From: Planctomycetaceae bacterium UBA2671
GTDB lineage: Bacteria; Planctomycetota; Planctomycetia; Planctomycetales; Planctomycetaceae
DNA length: 64,000 nt
Assembly (NCBI GenBank): GCA_002359185.1
Contig: DEML01000021.1
Location: 6,502-70,501, forward strand
Direction of reading: 5' to 3'
The notes beneath the pieces are model-generated. The model saw nothing but the letters and a program-made list of their open reading frames with translations. It ran no database searches and was not told the DNA's origin. Each line of letters starts with the position of its first letter. Position 1 is the stretch's first letter. The position numbers were made by a program, and so were the translations under genes. Below are positions 1-8,313 of the stretch, in pieces.

Positions 1-303
1 GAGTGGTCGGCTCGCCGTGGCCATTTGCAGGTCAATACTCGCTTGTGGTCGATGGAGTATCACCCAAAAACCCGGACGGAACTGATAGGCTTCACTTACG
101 ATGTGTACACACCTTCCAAGCAGTTCCGCATTGAGGATACAACTACATTTCGGTGCTATACTCGGAAGCACATGCAACAACTGATCAAAAAAGTACCCGA
201 ATGGGAGCTGGTCGAAACCTACGACTTCCACTATGACATTGATGATCCCATCGTTGTGGACGATGACACAGAAGATGTTGTTTATATCTTGCGAAAAAAA
301 TGA
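1..303 (+). CDS. C-terminal part of a probable SAM-dependent methyltransferase
   Basis: The reading frame is open to the left edge and ends with TGA at 301-303, so only about the last 100 residues are present. The tail has alternating beta-strand-like hydrophobic stretches, with an FRCYTRKHMQQL helix, WELVETYDFHYD, then an acidic run before DVVYILRKK. This matches the usual end of class I methyltransferases (Methyltransf_25 type), where an antiparallel strand closes the sheet. The SAM-binding motifs would lie upstream, outside the window, so the assignment rests on the tail alone and the substrate cannot be named. Confidence 0.5.
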   Translation, partial: EWSARRGHLQVNTRLWSMEYHPKTRTELIGFTYDVYTPSKQFRIEDTTTFRCYTRKHMQQLIKKVPEWELVETYDFHYDIDDPIVVDDDTEDVVYILRKK

Positions 304-339
304 GTTGAAATGCCGAATTTATCAGGAATCCCATTTGGC

Positions 340-357
340 TTCACATTTTCTTCATAG
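340..357 (+). promoter_or_regulatory. candidate PHO-box-like direct repeat upstream of pstS
   Basis: TTCACAT (340-346) and TTCATAG (351-357) are separated by 4 nt, giving the 11-nt period of a PhoB-binding direct repeat. The match to the enterobacterial consensus is partial and planctomycete PHO boxes are poorly defined. It is listed because it lies about 140 nt before a complete pst-phoU-phoB operon. Confidence 0.25.
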
Positions 358-495
358 ACGTGACTAGCATGGCGAGAATGTGAGATCTTAACAATTGGTG
401 ATTTCTTCAGGATTCATTTTTAGTTGATTTTGTTCTTGCATATCACTCAAGATTTACACAACTTTGCAGTCACTCAAATTCTCCAAGGACCCGTA

Positions 496-1452
496 ATGTC
501 GTTCAAAAATCCTACGCTCTTGTGCTCCGTCGCTTTAACGCTCTCCGGTTTACTGGCCGGATGTGCCTATGAAGAGCCCGCAGGAAATGTTGTCGTTGTC
601 GAAGTTGCTGGCTCTAGCACAGTGTACCCCGTTTCTGCCCGGGTCGCTGAAGCTGCCGATTCTGCAATTGGTGTGAAAGCAACTGTTGCTTCCACCGGTA
701 CTGGGACTGGAATGGAACGTCTCGCTAACAAAGAATGCGATATTACCGGTGCTTCCCGTCCTATGAAGGATGCTGAGCTAGAAAATTGTGAGAAGAACGG
801 GGTCGATCCACTTTCACTGAAAATCGGAATGGATGGGCTTTCTGTCGTTGTGAATCCTCAGAATGATTGGTGCGATGCATTGACAACCGCTCAGTTGAAA
901 AAACTGTGGGAACACGGCAGCGAAGTCACGACCTGGAAACAACTCGATGACAGCTGGCCCGATGAAAAGATCAAGCTTTTCGGGCCAGACGATAAATCAG
1001 GGACCTTTGATTACTTCAATGAAGAAATCATCGGCGAAGTCCCTGAAGGTCAAAGCCCATGTCGTGAAGATTATACACCAGCGGTTCAGGACAATGTCCT
1101 GGTCGAAGGTGTCAAAGGCGACAAATACGCTTTAGGTTATTTCGGTTATGCCTACTATGTGATGAATAAGGAATCGCTCAAGATTGTAGGCGTTTCCAAT
1201 ACGGACGATGCGGCTGATGCCGTCAAACCTTCAGAAGCGACTATTGAAGATGGTTCTTACGCTCCCCTGTCTCGACCACTCTTTATCTATGTCAATAAAG
1301 AGGCTCTGAAGACCAAGCCTGAAGTTGCCAAGTTTGTCAACTACTATCTCAATGAAGGCCAGGAAGCTGTTTCTGCAGTGGGATATGTAAAAGTTCCAGA
1401 AGCGACTCTCGAAGCCGCCAAAGCCAGTGTCGCAGAAGTGACCGGAAAGTAG
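496..1452 (+). CDS. pstS: PstS phosphate ABC transporter substrate-binding lipoprotein
   Basis: 318-residue high-affinity phosphate-binding protein that would deliver phosphate to the PstCA permease. ATG 496 is chosen because AAGGA lies just upstream and the protein then starts with a clean lipoprotein signal ending in LLAG-Cys23; the frame is also open further upstream. The phosphate-binding loop GSSTVYP is at residues 39-45, followed by a second PBP motif, GPDDKSGTFDYF. In this family the Ser/Thr backbone and side chains coordinate the oxyanion. It is the first gene of pstSCAB-phoU-phoB. A perfect hairpin follows 20 nt after the stop and may make pstS mRNA more abundant than the permease mRNA. 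Confidence 0.95.
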   Translation: MSFKNPTLLCSVALTLSGLLAGCAYEEPAGNVVVVEVAGSSTVYPVSARVAEAADSAIGVKATVASTGTGTGMERLANKECDITGASRPMKDAELENCEKNGVDPLSLKIGMDGLSVVVNPQNDWCDALTTAQLKKLWEHGSEVTTWKQLDDSWPDEKIKLFGPDDKSGTFDYFNEEIIGEVPEGQSPCREDYTPAVQDNVLVEGVKGDKYALGYFGYAYYVMNKESLKIVGVSNTDDAADAVKPSEATIEDGSYAPLSRPLFIYVNKEALKTKPEVAKFVNYYLNEGQEAVSAVGYVKVPEATLEAAKASVAEVTGK

Positions 1453-1471
1453 TTCTCTGCGGTTGATTCAA

Positions 1472-1504
1472 GTCACCTGTACCAGTCATTATGGTGCAGG
1501 TGAC
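1472..1504 (+). terminator. hairpin between pstS and pstC (attenuator or mRNA-stabilising stem)
   Basis: GTCACCTG and CAGGTGAC are perfect inverted arms, extended inward by ACCA/TGGT across single mismatched bases, with a 7-nt loop. No U-run follows, so this is more likely a processing or 3'-protecting stem, or a partial attenuator, than a full terminator. pstC follows in the same direction. Confidence 0.55.
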
Positions 1505-1579
1505 ATCGTATGAAAATCTATTTCACATTCGCAGGATACGTTATCACTTTTGTGATATGGGAATGCAGCAGGTAATCCA

Positions 1580-2533
1580 TTGAAATCAGAACGACATAGT
1601 CTGGCAGCAAAAACCAGCGTACGGCGTGTCTGGGAGCAATTCGTTCAATTTCTGCTGTTTACCTGTGCGTTTATCTCAGTTGTCACCACAGCCGCAATTG
1701 TTTTTGTACTGGTGACGGAATCCATTGTTGGCCTCGGAGATTCCGTTGCTTTCTTTCAACAGGTTTCACTCTGGAACTTTCTGACAGATACCAAATGGGC
1801 CCCTCAATACGGAGCAGGGGAGTTTGGAATTCTCCCCCTGCTGGTTGGCACGATGTGGATCACTGGTATTGCTGCATTGATTGGAATCCCTTTCGGCTTG
1901 GCGACCGCGATTTATCTGAGTGAATATGCTTCACCCAAAACACGCGGCATCATCAAGCCACTTCTGGAGATTCTGGCTGGTATCCCCACGGTAGTTTATG
2001 GCTACTTTGCTCTCGTTTTTATCACACCTCTGGTCATTGAACCGGTCGGTCGATTTCTGGGCATTCAAGTCGACACGTTCAATGCCTTAAGTGCCGGCAT
2101 CGTTGTCGGGATTATGATTATCCCAATGGTTTCCTCCCTGAGCGAAGATGTGTTGCGGGCAGTACCGCGGGGACTCCGCGAAGCTGGCTACGCGTTGGGC
2201 TCAACTCGTTTCGATGTCTCCGTGAAAGTTGTCTTACCAGCAGCCTTGTCGGGTGTTCTGGCTTCGTTTCTATTGGCAATTTCCCGCGCTCTTGGAGAGA
2301 CGATGGCCGTCACGATTGCCGGGGGGGTGATGCCAAACTTGACTCTGAATCCTTTCGAGCAAGTCTGCACAATGACCTCCAATATCGTGACCATGGCTGG
2401 TTCCGACTCACCGGCAGGCAGTGTGGAATATCGCAGTATTTATGCAGTCGCTCTCACGCTGTTCGTCATCACGTTTGTCATGAATGTCCTTTCACAGTTT
2501 ATTCTGAACAAGTATCGTGAAGTTTATCAGTAG
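1580..2533 (+). CDS. pstC: PstC phosphate ABC transporter permease
   Basis: 317-residue inner-membrane permease with about six predicted transmembrane segments; the first is at about residues 20-48. The cytoplasmic EAA coupling loop, which docks on PstB, is seen at about residues 200-225 (EAGYALGSTRFDVSVKVVLP) and is followed by SRALGETMAV, a PstC/PstA signature. The start is TTG at 1580 with a weak AGCAGG-like site; no ATG gives a better N-terminus. It pairs with PstA (2698-3735) to form the phosphate channel. The last stretch contains an unusual Cys-Thr-Met loop before the final helix. Confidence 0.95.
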   Translation: MKSERHSLAAKTSVRRVWEQFVQFLLFTCAFISVVTTAAIVFVLVTESIVGLGDSVAFFQQVSLWNFLTDTKWAPQYGAGEFGILPLLVGTMWITGIAALIGIPFGLATAIYLSEYASPKTRGIIKPLLEILAGIPTVVYGYFALVFITPLVIEPVGRFLGIQVDTFNALSAGIVVGIMIIPMVSSLSEDVLRAVPRGLREAGYALGSTRFDVSVKVVLPAALSGVLASFLLAISRALGETMAVTIAGGVMPNLTLNPFEQVCTMTSNIVTMAGSDSPAGSVEYRSIYAVALTLFVITFVMNVLSQFILNKYREVYQ

Positions 2534-2580
2534 GGTTTGGTTGAAGGTTCATAGTTGAGGGTTGAGAGTTTATTTAACAC

Positions 2581-2646
2581 GTAGGTCAGGCTGTGCCTGA
2601 CATAATCAGCATCATTTTGAAGCCTGCCTGGCATTGCCTGACCTGA
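2581..2646. repeat. REP-like palindromic repeat, family A (GTCAGGC...GCCTGAC)
   Basis: GTAGGTCAGGCTGTGCCTGAC at 2581-2601 is itself palindromic. It is followed after a short spacer by a second palindromic half ending TTGCCTGACCTGA (to 2646). The same element recurs at 7901-7967 and, as a half copy, at 35669-35693. This copy sits inside the pst operon between pstC and pstA, so it is transcribed. Confidence 0.75.
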
Positions 2647-2697
2647 GGCTGACTTACAAACATAATTCCAGAGACATTCATCAAATAATTAATTCTC

Positions 2698-3735
2698 ATG
2701 TCCGATCCTTATTACCAACGTCTTCAACGCCGACACTTAACCAGCAAAATTTTTGCGGGTGTCTGCCTGATTTCCACCTGGTTCGGGCTGGTGGTTCTTG
2801 CAGTCTTAATGACGGGACTGGTTCTCAAAGCGACCGGAACCTGGGACCCGACATCAACGGGAGCAGCCAAAGCGACTGAAAACTGGTTGACTCCCACCTT
2901 GCTGACTCATCAGATCTCTGCCGATCCTGAAAAAGCCGGGATGATTGCGAGTATCTGGGGCACAACCTGGTTGATTCTGATGACCGCGGTGATGAGCGTG
3001 CCGATGGGAGTAGGAGCAGCGATCTATCTTGAGGAATACGCCCGGGAAAACATATTGACCCGTTTCATTCGGCTGAACATTTCCAATCTGGCGGGGGTTC
3101 CATCCATCGTCTTTGGGATTTTAGGTCTGACTGCCTTTGTGCGCATGTTCGGGATGTTTTCAGAAGCGTCGGCAATCGGTATTCCTATGGGAATCGGAAT
3201 GCTGAAAGTCCCTTTACCATTTGGAAAAACGCTGATTAGTGGAGCTTTGACTCTCTCCCTTTTGATTCTTCCGATCGTCATTATTGCCTCTCAAGAAGCG
3301 TTGCGATCAGTGCCGCAATCGATTCGGCATGCGGCTCTGGCTATTGGAGCCACCAAGTGGCAGACGATCTGGTACCAGGTTTTGCCAGCTTCTCTGCCCG
3401 GCATTATGACGGGTGTTATTCTGGCACTTTCACGAGCCATCGGGGAAACGGCTCCGATTATTGTTGTCGGAGCTGTTTCGTTTATCAGTTTCAATCCCGG
3501 CTATCTGGAAAGCCCTACCGATCTGGTGTCGGATCCCAATGTCATCCTGCAGATCCCTGCCAGTCCTTACACGGTGATGCCCTTGCAGATTTACAACTGG
3601 GTGCTCAACAGTCCCGATCCTGAATTTAAGAACGTCGCTTCCGCGGCTATTGTCGTTCTGTTAACGATTCTGCTACTGATGAACGGTATGGCTGTTTATA
3701 TTCGAAATCATTTTTCAAAGCGTCTCAACTGGTGA
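2698..3735 (+). CDS. pstA: PstA phosphate ABC transporter permease
   Basis: 345-residue partner permease of PstC. There are hydrophobic segments at about residues 20-45 and 80-105 and several more towards the C terminus. The EAA coupling loop lies at about residues 209-230 (HAALAIGATKWQTIWYQVLP) and is followed by SRAIGETAPIIVV. ATG 2698 begins MSDPYYQRLQRRH, a soluble N-terminus typical of the family. It is separated from pstC by 164 nt containing a palindromic repeat, which is a longer gap than usual inside this operon. Confidence 0.95.
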   Translation: MSDPYYQRLQRRHLTSKIFAGVCLISTWFGLVVLAVLMTGLVLKATGTWDPTSTGAAKATENWLTPTLLTHQISADPEKAGMIASIWGTTWLILMTAVMSVPMGVGAAIYLEEYARENILTRFIRLNISNLAGVPSIVFGILGLTAFVRMFGMFSEASAIGIPMGIGMLKVPLPFGKTLISGALTLSLLILPIVIIASQEALRSVPQSIRHAALAIGATKWQTIWYQVLPASLPGIMTGVILALSRAIGETAPIIVVGAVSFISFNPGYLESPTDLVSDPNVILQIPASPYTVMPLQIYNWVLNSPDPEFKNVASAAIVVLLTILLLMNGMAVYIRNHFSKRLNW

Positions 3736-3819
3736 TTTCAAAGGCGAATTTCTCTCGGAGATCACAATGTTTCCAATGAAATCTTTTCTTCAGTTCACAT
3801 TGCTATACAATAAAATCCT

Positions 3820-4677
3820 ATGGAACTAAATACCTTTGAAAATCTGATTTCGAAACGGGATGGCGATTCTCCTGAGACTCCCAAAACGGGCACAGCAGGT
3901 AGCAAAACACCTGCCCCCAAAGCACTAACGAAAGTGGAAACCCGTAATCTCGATTTCTATTACGGTCCCCTGCAGGCTCTGTTTGGCATTTCCATGGTGA
4001 TGCCGGAAAAGTCGGTGACTGCCCTCATCGGTCCTTCAGGATGCGGTAAGAGTACTTATCTCCGGACCCTGAATCGAATGAACGACATCATTGAAGGGAC
4101 GAGGATTACGGGAGATATTCTTGTCGACAATGAAGACATTTACGCGTCTCAGGTCGATGTGGTCGAGTTGCGGAAAAAAGTCGGGATGGTGTTTCAGAAG
4201 TCGAATCCATTCCCGAAATCGATTTATGATAATGTCGCTTTTGGTCCCCGAATTGGGGGAATCAAAGGGAAATCACAACTCGATGAGATCGTCCATCGCA
4301 CCTTAAAGCAGGCCGCGATCTGGGATGAAGTCAAAGATCGACTGAATTCCTCGGCTTTAGCACTCTCCGGTGGACAGCAGCAACGACTGTGTATTGCCCG
4401 AACGCTGGCAACGAATCCGGAAGTGATTCTGATGGACGAACCAGCCTCGGCTCTGGACCCTGCTTCGACTTCTCGCATCGAAGATTTGATCTTTGAACTC
4501 AAAAAAGACTACACAATTATTATTGTCACGCATAATATGCAACAGGCGGCTCGTGTGAGTGACTGTACAGCATTTTTCTTTCAGGGACGCCTGATTGAAT
4601 TCGGGACGACAAAATCGCTGTTCACGACACCCCGGGAAAAACAGACCGAAGACTATATTACAGGACGCTTCGGTTAA
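3820..4677 (+). CDS. pstB: PstB phosphate ABC transporter ATPase
   Basis: 285-residue ATPase driving phosphate import. Walker A GPSGCGKST is at about residues 71-79, the ABC signature LSGGQQQR near 182, Walker B VILMDEP at about 201-207, and the H-loop in VTHNMQ. The protein carries about 40 residues of extra, probably disordered N-terminus (Pro/Thr/Lys-rich) before the core begins at VETRNLDFYYG, longer than in typical PstB (about 255 residues). It lies between pstA and phoU. Confidence 0.95.
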   Translation: MELNTFENLISKRDGDSPETPKTGTAGSKTPAPKALTKVETRNLDFYYGPLQALFGISMVMPEKSVTALIGPSGCGKSTYLRTLNRMNDIIEGTRITGDILVDNEDIYASQVDVVELRKKVGMVFQKSNPFPKSIYDNVAFGPRIGGIKGKSQLDEIVHRTLKQAAIWDEVKDRLNSSALALSGGQQQRLCIARTLATNPEVILMDEPASALDPASTSRIEDLIFELKKDYTIIIVTHNMQQAARVSDCTAFFFQGRLIEFGTTKSLFTTPREKQTEDYITGRFG

Positions 4678-4728
4678 TTCATTAACGCCAGGTATTCAAT
4701 TTATTTAATGGCAGGGAAGTAACTCACA

Positions 4729-5403
4729 ATGTCCGTTCATCTCATCAGGGATTTAGACAACCTTCATCGTTCCTTAATGACGATGTGCACAATGGTTGAA
4801 GAGTTAATTCACGCAGCCGTGGAAACTCTTGCTCGACCAGATCTTCATAAAGCTCAGGAACTGGCCGAGCAGGATCGTGAGATTGATAACTACGATGTGG
4901 CCATCGAAGAAGATTGTCTGAAAATACTTGCGCTCCATCAACCAGTTGCCACGGACTTACGACGGATTACGGCCGTTATGAAAATCTCAGGAGAACTCGA
5001 ACGCGTTGCCGATCTGGCCGTTCACATTGCTGAACGATCCAGTTGTCTCGTCGGTTCGACTTTCGTTCAGGTTCCTCCAAAAATTCATACGATGGCAGAT
5101 AATGCCGTCAACATGTTGCACGAAAGTATCGATGCGTATGTCAATCTCGATACCGCACTGGCCCGTAAAGTGTGCCGTCAGGACGATATCGTCGATGACC
5201 TGAATCGCGAAATTATCGAACATATCACCAACTTGATGACTCAATCCCCCGATATTATCGAACCAGCCTTACACATGTTTTCTGCCTCCAGACACATCGA
5301 ACGCGTGGCCGATCATGCCACGAACATCGCTGAAGATGTTGTGTATCTGGTGGAAGGGGAAATTGTACGGCATCGGAATCGCTCTGAAAAAATCGCTTCA
5401 TAA
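4729..5403 (+). CDS. phoU: PhoU phosphate-signalling regulator
   Basis: 224 residues with the two-fold repeated helical PhoU domain. The two repeats carry matching motifs, MKISGELERVADLAVHIAE and FSASRHIERVADHATNIAEDVVYLVEGE; the E/D-rich positions bind metal in the family. PhoU links Pst transport state to the PhoR/PhoB system and represses the regulon when phosphate is plentiful. It is 51 nt after pstB and 21 nt before phoB. Confidence 0.95.
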   Translation: MSVHLIRDLDNLHRSLMTMCTMVEELIHAAVETLARPDLHKAQELAEQDREIDNYDVAIEEDCLKILALHQPVATDLRRITAVMKISGELERVADLAVHIAERSSCLVGSTFVQVPPKIHTMADNAVNMLHESIDAYVNLDTALARKVCRQDDIVDDLNREIIEHITNLMTQSPDIIEPALHMFSASRHIERVADHATNIAEDVVYLVEGEIVRHRNRSEKIAS

Positions 5404-5424
5404 ACATACTGAGCCGGATTGCGA

Positions 5425-6111
5425 ATGAGCCAACAGACAATACAGATTATCGAAGATGAGCGTTCCATTTCGGATGCGCTGGCCTACAATCTTCAAAAAG
5501 ACGGTTTTGAGGTGATCTCCTCAACAGATGGTCAGGACGGCTTACGACGGGCTCAGGCCAATCTGCCTGACCTGATTGTTCTCGACCTGATGCTCCCCGT
5601 GCTCGATGGCTTGGAAGTTTGCCGACAATTGCGGTCAGACTCCCGCACCAAGCACATTCGTATTCTGATGCTGACTGCCAAAAGCGAAGAAGTCGACGAA
5701 ATTGTCGGCTTCAGTATGGGAGCAGACGATTACGTCACCAAGCCATTCAAAATCAAACCGCTGATCAGCCGCATCAAAGCCCTGCTCCGACGGCCAACTT
5801 CCAAGAACAATGCCCAGGATTCTGTCACCTGCCGCGGAGTTTTTGTTGATCGTGTGAACCATCGTGTCACCGTCAACAATGAAGAACTCCCGCTCACTCC
5901 CACAGAATTCAAACTGCTCTGGACACTCGCCCGTCAGGCTGGTCGTCCCTTCCGACGCAACGAATTGATGGACACCTGCCGCGGAGAAGATGCCAACGCT
6001 CTTGAGAGAACGATCGATGTCCACATCCGCTCGCTGCGTCAGAAACTTGAGGCAGCTGGTGATCTGATCGAAACGGTCCGCGGCGTTGGCTATCGGTTCC
6101 GACCCGAATAA
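5425..6111 (+). CDS. phoB: PhoB-type OmpR-family response regulator
   Basis: 228 residues. The receiver domain (about 1-120) has the acidic pair in IIEDERS, phosphoacceptor Asp54 in VLDLMLP and the conserved Lys in TKPFK. The C-terminal winged helix (about 130-228) has LTPTEFKLLWTLA and IETVRGVGYRF. ATG 5425 is chosen over the in-frame TTG at 5419. Position directly after phoU identifies it as the phosphate regulator. No PhoR histidine kinase follows; the transcript ends at a strong terminator. Confidence 0.9.
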   Translation: MSQQTIQIIEDERSISDALAYNLQKDGFEVISSTDGQDGLRRAQANLPDLIVLDLMLPVLDGLEVCRQLRSDSRTKHIRILMLTAKSEEVDEIVGFSMGADDYVTKPFKIKPLISRIKALLRRPTSKNNAQDSVTCRGVFVDRVNHRVTVNNEELPLTPTEFKLLWTLARQAGRPFRRNELMDTCRGEDANALERTIDVHIRSLRQKLEAAGDLIETVRGVGYRFRPE

Positions 6112-6148
6112 AATTTCACAGAACGACAACTTGACGAAGCAACTGAAG

Positions 6149-6177
6149 CATGGCCTGAAATCAGGCCATGTTTTTTT
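6149..6177 (+). terminator. rho-independent terminator of the pst-phoU-phoB operon
   Basis: CATGGCCTGA and TCAGGCCATG form a perfect 10-bp stem with a 2-nt nominal loop, followed by seven T residues at 6171-6177. Confidence 0.92.
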
Positions 6178-6283
6178 ATGGAGTTGCTCAACAACAGGCT
6201 GAAAGTGATTTGCGAGATAACATTCTGTTATAGTTACATTCATTCCTTTGCCAGTTGAAACCACGTTCAAGGTACACCCGAGT

Positions 6284-7789
6284 ATGGATGCATTACGATG
6301 GTTATCTCGTACCTGGAAACAGATCACCAGAAAAAGCCCGTTTGAAGGCGAAATTCAACCCGCTCGTATACCACTGTTCTCACCTTTCTCAGGACGACCG
6401 ACGCTCCCGTTTCCGCATCCCTGGAACTATCAACAGCCGTTGAGAATTCTGGAAACGTTTTTTCATGATGCGGGTGAAATCAATTCTTCCAGTAAACACA
6501 ATCGTTATCTCGATGTCCCGGGATTTGCTCCTGTTTTCGTAACACGCGATCCTGGAGTTATTCGCGCCATCACCACAGCCACTGGAGATAAGCCAGGTCA
6601 GTTTGATCGCGACACATTGCCCTCAACTGGAATTGCCCGCGCGACTGGAAAAGATACGCTCCTCTTCAGTAACGGAACTGAGTGGAAACGACAACGGAAA
6701 CTCTCTGCATCACCTTTTGGCAAAACATCACTGTTTCAGCCGGAGGTTTTTCATGAGTTTGCAGAAACTTTTCGACAAACGGTTACTAAGCGACTAGAAA
6801 TTCTCCAACTGCGGTTAGCCGAAAGTGGGGAACCGAAGTTTCGGATTCTACTGGAACCGGAAATCAAAGCGGTTATGTTGGAGTTACTGACCAACAACTT
6901 CTTCGGCACCGAAATTCCATACGACGATTTGCGAAATCGCTTTGTCCCGGCTCTCGAACGCGTGATCGATCATATCGTCAGTGATACGGTCTGGAATCGA
7001 CTCGGCATTCCCATTCGAAAAATGCCAGCATTGACTCGCGGCATCGCTCAGGCAAAACGAGACGATGCCGACTTTGAGGAATTGACCACACTGGTCCTCG
7101 AGGCTAGAAAAACAAATCGAGGACACTGGAAACAATTCAAGTCGGATTCCCCCGACGAAAAACTTCGCAGTAATATCAAAGTCTTTCTGGCGGGAGCACT
7201 CGAAGCCACAACGTCCTATGCGGCATGGACCTTGTCGCACCTGGCACGCGACCCCGACGCTCAGGACAAAGTCTATGCCGAAGTCAAAGACATGACCGAT
7301 TATTCACCCGAGAATCTGGAGCAAGCCAAATACTTCAGCAATGTTCTGGAAGAAACTCTGCGTTTGACGCCGTCGCTCTATTTCCTGCCCCGTCAGGCAA
7401 CGGCTGACACCTGGATCGAAACTTCTGATGGCCGCAAACTTCATCTTCCTTACGGGACGCATATCCTGCTGGATATCTGGCATGCGAATCGTCATGAGGA
7501 CCATTGGGGTATCGAAAAATCGGGATCCCCGGCGACAGAGTTTGTTCCTGAACGCTGGACCGAACTGGCAAAACGGGGTGGCAGCTCAAAAGACAATCTG
7601 CATTTTGGATTCGGACATGGACCACGTGTCTGTCCGGGAAAACATCTCGGACAACTCGAAGTCGCGTTGGCAGTTGGAGCGTTTGTCAAACTCTTTCGTT
7701 TTCAAGCTGTAGAAAGCCGACTGGATGCCAGGGCTGGCGTTTCCACAAAGCCAGCCGATGGGGTGCTGATTGATCTGGAATTGCGATGA
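6284..7789 (+). CDS. cytochrome P450
   Basis: 501-residue heme-thiolate monooxygenase. The heme-binding loop FGFGHGPRVCPG places the axial ligand at Cys450. The ExxR motif is in EETLRLTPS near residue 356, and the I-helix oxygen-activation motif is AGALEATTSY near residue 304, with Glu in place of the more usual Asp/Glu-Thr pair spacing. There is no membrane anchor, so it is soluble. ATG 6284 is preferred (AAGG about 11 nt upstream); TTG 6248 would add 12 residues. The substrate cannot be told. No ferredoxin or reductase gene is adjacent. A copy of its C-terminal end lies downstream at 7974-8015. Confidence 0.9.
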   Translation: MDALRWLSRTWKQITRKSPFEGEIQPARIPLFSPFSGRPTLPFPHPWNYQQPLRILETFFHDAGEINSSSKHNRYLDVPGFAPVFVTRDPGVIRAITTATGDKPGQFDRDTLPSTGIARATGKDTLLFSNGTEWKRQRKLSASPFGKTSLFQPEVFHEFAETFRQTVTKRLEILQLRLAESGEPKFRILLEPEIKAVMLELLTNNFFGTEIPYDDLRNRFVPALERVIDHIVSDTVWNRLGIPIRKMPALTRGIAQAKRDDADFEELTTLVLEARKTNRGHWKQFKSDSPDEKLRSNIKVFLAGALEATTSYAAWTLSHLARDPDAQDKVYAEVKDMTDYSPENLEQAKYFSNVLEETLRLTPSLYFLPRQATADTWIETSDGRKLHLPYGTHILLDIWHANRHEDHWGIEKSGSPATEFVPERWTELAKRGGSSKDNLHFGFGHGPRVCPGKHLGQLEVALAVGAFVKLFRFQAVESRLDARAGVSTKPADGVLIDLELR

Positions 7790-7900
7790 CAGGAACGATG
7801 TATTTGTTCGCATTGAACTAATACCATTGCCGATCTTCATAAATGTGGGGCTACGCTTTGCTTTCCTTTATTCAAACTCCTGTTTGATTTCCAAGGAGGT

Positions 7901-7967
7901 GTAGGTCAGGCACTGCCTGACGACAAACAAGGTGGCCACACATTTTGTCAGGCAATGCCTGACCTAC
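7901..7967. repeat. REP-like palindromic repeat, family A, complete copy
   Basis: GTAGGTCAGGCACTGCCTGAC (7901-7921) and, after a spacer, its inverse GTCAGGCAATGCCTGACCTAC (7947-7967). Each arm is itself nearly palindromic and the two arms are inverted copies of one another. It directly abuts the P450 remnant. Confidence 0.85.
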
Positions 7968-7973
7968 AGTGCT

Positions 7974-8015
7974 AAGCCCGCAGATGGCGTGCTAATTGAC
8001 ATGGAACTGCGATAA
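7974..8015 (+). pseudogene. C-terminal remnant of a duplicated cytochrome P450
   Basis: Reads KPADGVLIDMELR-stop. The intact P450 at 6284-7789 ends KPADGVLIDLELR-stop. Only this tail survives, plus weak similarity for about 20 nt beyond the stop (both continue AGG-N-AC). The upstream part of the second copy has been replaced by the palindromic element. Interpretation: a tandem P450 duplicate almost entirely deleted. Confidence 0.8.
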
Positions 8016-8313
8016 TAGGTACAGCAGTCTGTTCATGCCCTAAGCCACTTTCGACGTGGGTTACTCTTTGCCACTCCAATCTGCTTACTCGATATTTTCG
8101 GAATGGCGATATTCAGCTGATTTCCATTTGGAATACTGTAAATTTGAGACTTCCATCAAATTGATGGTGTTCATCCCCCTATAACCGAACTTCGCGAGGG
8201 TAATTACCTAGTGGTGAAGAGACTATTCTCCACATGATTCATTTTCGCAACATAGAGTTGAATTGAGAATCCTGTATGGATTCTTTAATGCTCAAACCTC
8301 AACGCGAAATAGA

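Larger units (their letters stand above)
7790..8313. other. intergenic region: palindromic repeat plus P450 gene remnant
   Basis: About 520 nt without a functional gene. It contains a family A palindrome (7901-7967) and the decayed P450 tail (7974-8015). The rest, 8016-8313, shows no recognisable feature. Confidence 0.6.

Noticed and set aside
5635..6327. 230-codon frame antisense to phoB
   Set aside because: Runs through the operon terminator and the complement of conserved receiver and winged-helix motifs.
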